Positions 14,742 through 17,172 of a stretch of 17,172 nucleotides of DNA are shown here, piece after piece. The DNA is taken from contig PBXE01000057.1 of the NCBI GenBank assembly GCA_002727485.1, positions 2,709 through 19,880 on the forward strand. Direction: 5' to 3'. The position numbers and the translations under genes were made by a program. How positions within the stretch are numbered: position 1 is the stretch's first letter; every line of letters begins with the position of its first letter. This DNA comes from Methanobacteriota archaeon. Its GTDB lineage: Archaea > Thermoplasmatota > Poseidoniia > Poseidoniales > Poseidoniaceae. Under the pieces are notes generated by a model. It did no database searches, was not told the DNA's origin, and saw nothing but the letters and a program-made list of their open reading frames with translations.

Positions 14742-15407
14742 ATGGTAGAAATTCTGTGCCCTCATTGTGAAGGTGAAATTGAGTTGGACGATGATGCAAA
14801 AGGTGAATTTGCGTGTCCACTTTGCGATGGTGAATTCGAATGGGGCATGGACGATGATGATGACGATCTTGATTTCATGGTTGGAGAAGCATCAAATTCA
14901 AGAGATATTTTACATGAATTCACTGATAATCCAGCCATTAGAATAACTGCTGGTTCTATTTTTGCAACTGCAATGGGAGCCTTTGCAGCATTCGTGGCAT
15001 TACCAATTATTTTTGGTGGATTATTTGTTAATTCACTTGAAGGAGCAGCTGGCACAGGTACTGGATTTGGAGCGATTTTTATACTCATAGGAATAGCATT
15101 TTTGATCTACTTCGTGACAGGAATTACCTTTGGAGTAATGATGGCCAAAGGAAAATTCTCTGCTCTCATTGTATGTACTGCTTTTTCCGTTATTGGTCTA
15201 GTTGGAACAATAATTTCATGGCTGTTTAGCGATGATCCAGATGCCGAATGTGTCGAATGGGATGATTCATCATTTTTTGGAGAATGTCTAGAGTATGAGA
15301 GTTCAATGGGAAGTGTTCCAATTTTCGGACTAATAGTTTGGACTTTACTAATTGGCATGAATGTCTCAATGTTGGTTGTACCTCAGTTTAGATATCAATT
15401 TGATTGA
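14742..15407 (+). CDS. Membrane protein with N-terminal zinc ribbon
   Basis: Unrecognised protein of 221 residues. It opens with a zinc ribbon, CPHC (6-9) and CPLC (25-28), followed by an acidic tract of six aspartates (DDDDDDLDF, 37-45). Hydrophobic segments at about 68-93, 109-132, 139-162 and 192-213 suggest four membrane helices. Between helices three and four is an acidic loop with Cys170 and Cys182, probably outside the cell and able to form a disulfide. The membrane protein at 2299-2940 has the same parts, including the DDDDLDF tag, but with its ribbon at the C-terminus. The start has a good promoter at 14704-14711. The stop is only 2 nt from the 3' end of a tRNA gene on the other strand. 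The function is unknown; a membrane protein that binds a cytoplasmic partner is a guess. Confidence 0.8.
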   Translation: MVEILCPHCEGEIELDDDAKGEFACPLCDGEFEWGMDDDDDDLDFMVGEASNSRDILHEFTDNPAIRITAGSIFATAMGAFAAFVALPIIFGGLFVNSLEGAAGTGTGFGAIFILIGIAFLIYFVTGITFGVMMAKGKFSALIVCTAFSVIGLVGTIISWLFSDDPDAECVEWDDSSFFGECLEYESSMGSVPIFGLIVWTLLIGMNVSMLVVPQFRYQFD

Positions 15408-15409
15408 AT

Positions 15410-15485
15410 TGGTAGCCCGACTCGGATTTGAACCGAGGTCAGCGGGACCAAAACCCGCTATGATGGACCCCTACACTATCGGGCT
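15410..15485 (-). tRNA. trnQ: tRNA-Gln (anticodon UUG) with encoded CCA
   Basis: The minus strand folds as a complete cloverleaf. The acceptor stem is AGCCCGA / TCGGGCT, the anticodon stem GCGGG / CCCGC with loop TTTTGGT giving anticodon TTG (reads CAA, Gln), the T arm CTCGG-TTCAAAT-CCGAG, a four-base variable region TGAC and discriminator A. The D stem is short (GTG with CAT, one G-U pair). CCA follows the discriminator in the DNA (15412-15410). No intron is present. The mature body without CCA is 15413-15485. Confidence 0.95.
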
Positions 15486-15510
15486 GTGTAGTTTGGCGGA
15501 TGCGAACTAC

Positions 15511-15520
15511 TTTTTGTTCT
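15511..15520 (-). promoter_or_regulatory. Probable TATA box for tRNA-Gln
   Basis: AGAACAAAAA on the minus strand is centred about 30 nt upstream of the tRNA 5' end, in the 51-nt gap after the HD-domain gene. This position fits an independent archaeal promoter for the tRNA. Confidence 0.4.
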
Positions 15521-15536
15521 TGTCGGAAGAATTTAA

Positions 15537-16010
15537 TCAAATAATTAATGAAGAAAGTTCGGAATTACTAATTTTTGATAATGCACTTTGCTTAAATTCT
15601 GACAAATCCAGTCCTTGTTTTGATTCATAAATCATAGCTTGTAGGCCCATATCTAATTTGTCAAGTTGTTTTACGAATTTCGCTTCTCCACTTTCTCCTA
15701 ATTCATATTCCTCGAACAAAGCCAACCATTGCGGTGCTAATTCTTTCATGGCATTTAATTCATCTTCTGCTTTAGTGGAACAATCATCATGTGGAGTTAA
15801 ATCCCCAACTCTAACTTCAGGGATATCATGAACTAAGCACAGACTCAGAACCTTTGTTAAATCGAGATTCTTTGGCGTTAACTTCAGCGCCAATATAGCC
15901 ATTCCCCAGGAGTGTGCTGCTACTGATTCTGGATTATTGATCTTGTTTCTTACCCATCCTGAACGAAGTACATCTTTTAGTCCAAGTATCTCAATAAGTG
16001 ATTCTCGCAT
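15537..16010 (-). CDS. HD-domain 5'-deoxynucleotidase (YfbR/HDDC2-like)
   Basis: 157 residues of the HD phosphohydrolase superfamily, resembling YfbR/HDDC2, metal-dependent enzymes that remove the 5' phosphate from deoxynucleoside monophosphates. Visible: SGWVRNKINNPESVAAHSW with metal ligand His33, the HD pair His61-Asp62 in LCLVHDIPE, GDLTPHDD (69-76) downstream, and the C-terminal QLDKLDMGLQAMIYE with the last metal-binding Asp at about 118. Length is near the usual 170-200, slightly short at the C-terminus. It is divergent from alkA, and both starts are equally far from a central palindrome, so the two may be co-regulated. A role in trimming damaged or excess deoxynucleotides would suit a DNA-repair neighbour, but that is inference. 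Confidence 0.9.
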   Translation of the reverse strand: MRESLIEILGLKDVLRSGWVRNKINNPESVAAHSWGMAILALKLTPKNLDLTKVLSLCLVHDIPEVRVGDLTPHDDCSTKAEDELNAMKELAPQWLALFEEYELGESGEAKFVKQLDKLDMGLQAMIYESKQGLDLSEFKQSALSKISNSELSSLII

Positions 16011-16029
16011 ATTTCATGCGATAAAGCAA

Positions 16030-16043
16030 GAGGTCAAAACCTC
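16030..16043. promoter_or_regulatory. Palindrome centred in the HD nucleotidase / alkA divergent promoter
   Basis: GAGGT-CAAA-ACCTC has 5-bp arms and its centre (16036.5) is 26.5 nt from the HD gene ATG (16010) and 25.5 nt from the alkA ATG (16062). If both transcripts are leaderless, this is where both TATA elements should be. A shared bidirectional promoter or operator fits the geometry. No other element is visible in this 51-nt gap. Confidence 0.45.
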
Positions 16044-16061
16044 GACCCCTAATTGCCCGAC

Positions 16062-16673
16062 ATGCTGACAGGAAAACCACCCTGGTGGGATGAGGCAGTA
16101 AATTTCTTGAAAAAAGATGCACTGCTTGGACCAATCGTCGAAAAGTATTGTGACGGATGCCTTGAAGGGCAGGGCGATTTATTTTCGACTCTCGTTAGAT
16201 CTATTGTCGGCCAGCAAATTTCAGTATTAGCTGCTGATGCAATTTGGGCAAGGTTAGTTGAAAAGGTTGAGAATGTAATTCCTGAAAATATTCTAAAATT
16301 TACCCCTGAAGAATTAGCGAAATGCGGTTTGACAGGACCTAAATCAAGATATATACACGGTATTGCCCAAGATTCAGATAATTTTATTGAGCAAGATTTT
16401 GATTCAATGAGTGACGACGAAATCAAAAAACATTTCATTTCTTTCAAAGGAATAGGGCCGTGGACTGCTGAAATGTTGATGATTTTTGCATTGATGCGCC
16501 CTGATATTTTCAGTATAGGTGACCTCGGGCTCATCAAAGCTGTACAAATTCTGGAACCCAGTGCTGAAACTAAGGAATCTATAGAAAAGGTTGCTCAGCG
16601 CTGGTCACCTTACAGAACAGCAGCAAGTTGGTACTTGTGGAGAATGTTAGACCCTGTTCCAGTTGCATATTAG
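16062..16673 (+). CDS. alkA: DNA-3-methyladenine glycosylase II (AlkA-like, HhH-GPD)
   Basis: A base-excision repair glycosylase of the helix-hairpin-helix GPD superfamily that removes alkylated purines. From the ATG at 16062 it has 203 residues, the compact form without the E. coli N-terminal domain. Visible: FSTLVRSIVGQQIS (~41-54) in the first helical part, the hairpin FKGIGPWTAEM (~128-138), the FSIGDLGL motif (~150-157) with catalytic Asp154, and the closing WSPYRTAASWYLWRM (~181-195), typical of AlkA. A TTG at 16053 is an alternative in-frame start adding three residues; the ATG fits the promoter spacing better. It is divergent from the HD nucleotidase, with 51 nt between the two starts. 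Confidence 0.93.
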   Translation: MLTGKPPWWDEAVNFLKKDALLGPIVEKYCDGCLEGQGDLFSTLVRSIVGQQISVLAADAIWARLVEKVENVIPENILKFTPEELAKCGLTGPKSRYIHGIAQDSDNFIEQDFDSMSDDEIKKHFISFKGIGPWTAEMLMIFALMRPDIFSIGDLGLIKAVQILEPSAETKESIEKVAQRWSPYRTAASWYLWRMLDPVPVAY

Positions 16674-16716
16674 TTTACCACGAACTGTTAACTATTACAT
16701 TCATCTAAGGCTGCTT

Positions 16717-17172
16717 GTGTCTGACAAATCTAAGCCTCTTACCATTGCTGAGAGGCTCAATGCTACTGGTAATAAGTTAGCAGAACTTTCTAGAAAGGTC
16801 AGTGATTCTACTAAGATAGTAGTAGGAAATGCAAATGAATCAATAAAAAATGCTATTTCTGAAAATAAACAAAAGCGCGATGCAAAGAAACAGAAAAAAC
16901 TTGAAGATGCAAGAAAAGAGTTATCCAAGGAAGGTTTACTTGACGACGTTCCTTCAATGGTTACTTTACCAGAATTTGAGCAAGAGAGAATGTCGATTGT
17001 ATCCGAACAGAACGATAATTTAGTATTGGTTTTAGAAGAGATGCAAAGACTTTCTGAGAGAGTTGATTCCCTTGAGAAAAGAAATAAATCTCAAAAAATT
17101 GAGGGAAATTCTGTTGAAAAAATTAGTAAAAAATTGAATGAAAAGACAGATGATTTTTCACTGAAATCTAAT
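16717..17172 (+). CDS. Coiled-coil protein, C-terminus off window
   Basis: An open frame from a GTG at 16717 to the window edge gives at least 152 residues with no stop; the C-terminal part is missing. It is highly charged, rich in Lys and Glu, and has no membrane helix or cysteine. Heptad-like stretches at about 8-80 (with runs such as KQKRDAKKQKK) and 100-125 (LEEMQRLSERVDSLEKR) suggest coiled coils, and a short hydrophobic hinge with LLDDVPSMVTLPEFE links them. I do not recognise a family. The start is preceded by AT-rich sequence with TTAACTATTACAT ~20-30 nt upstream, which suits a leaderless promoter. It lies 43 nt behind alkA and could be read from that promoter too. Structural or scaffold roles are possible; nothing more can be said. 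Confidence 0.65.
   Translation, partial: MSDKSKPLTIAERLNATGNKLAELSRKVSDSTKIVVGNANESIKNAISENKQKRDAKKQKKLEDARKELSKEGLLDDVPSMVTLPEFEQERMSIVSEQNDNLVLVLEEMQRLSERVDSLEKRNKSQKIEGNSVEKISKKLNEKTDDFSLKSN

Noticed and set aside
14850..14875. GAT/GAC triplet run that looks like a microsatellite
   Set aside because: It encodes the in-frame aspartate tract of the zinc-ribbon protein, and a similar tag occurs in the other ribbon protein, so it is better explained as coding.
14762..15088. 108-codon open frame antisense to the zinc-ribbon membrane gene
   Set aside because: Its Ser/Pro-rich product mirrors the Asp/Ala codons of the real gene; no start signal and no family resemblance.
15488..15510. Inverted repeat GTAGTT...AACTAC just upstream of the tRNA
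   Set aside because: Only 6-bp arms with an 11-base loop, overlapping the likely tRNA promoter; probably chance.
16049..16537. 162-codon open frame antisense to alkA
   Set aside because: Fully overlaps a gene with conserved catalytic motifs; no recognisable product.
1..17172. CRISPR arrays, insertion sequences, integrases or attachment sites
   Set aside because: No regularly spaced repeats, transposase-like frames or terminal inverted repeats were seen; the only tRNA has no adjoining integrase or duplicated 3' end.

Overview
The window looks like a stretch of an AT-rich, very compact archaeal chromosome. The archaeal call rests on a hypusine-type translation factor 5A, a TrmY tRNA-pseudouridine methyltransferase, SurE, and promoters with TATA-like boxes about 26-38 nt before start codons. 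The gene mix (large OPT and UMF1-type transporters, CoA-linked dehydrogenases, small membrane zinc-ribbon proteins with acidic tracts) suggests a marine planktonic euryarchaeon such as Marine Group II/Poseidoniia. That lineage is an inference; no rRNA is present to confirm it. I see no mobile elements, integrases, CRISPR arrays or long repeats, and no intergenic gap exceeds about 105 bases.

Layout, left to right. (1) Positions 1-2940, minus strand: a two-gene unit of a four-helix membrane protein with a C-terminal zinc ribbon, followed after 2 nt by a large single-domain AAA ATPase that runs off the left edge. (2) Positions 2999-4903, plus strand: a promoter, then coaBC (coenzyme A synthesis, with an unusual decarboxylase half) and trmY. 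(3) Positions 4900-14643, minus strand: a colinear run of nine genes. Read in transcription order they are 3-hydroxyacyl-CoA dehydrogenase, a DUF2237 protein, a short-chain dehydrogenase, eIF-5A, a UMF1-like MFS transporter with a large insert, a membrane-anchored hexapeptide-repeat protein, an OPT oligopeptide transporter, an EamA transporter and surE. Internal promoters and palindromes suggest at least three transcription units: dehydrogenases plus eIF-5A, MFS plus hexapeptide protein, and OPT-EamA-surE. (4) Positions 14704-15407, plus strand: a membrane protein with an N-terminal zinc ribbon. (5) Positions 15410-16010, minus strand: tRNA-Gln(UUG) with an encoded CCA end, and an HD-domain nucleotidase. 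(6) Positions 16062-17172, plus strand: an AlkA-type DNA glycosylase and the first part of a coiled-coil protein.

Most of the window is ordinary housekeeping and transport. The points that deserve a second look are the AAA ATPase/zinc-ribbon membrane protein pair, the CoaBC whose decarboxylase half has lost the usual catalytic His, Asn and Cys, two zinc-ribbon membrane proteins that share an acidic tag but have reversed domain order, the large insert in the UMF1 transporter, and three perfect palindromes placed at promoters. The clearest of these sits exactly midway between the divergent starts of the HD nucleotidase and alkA.
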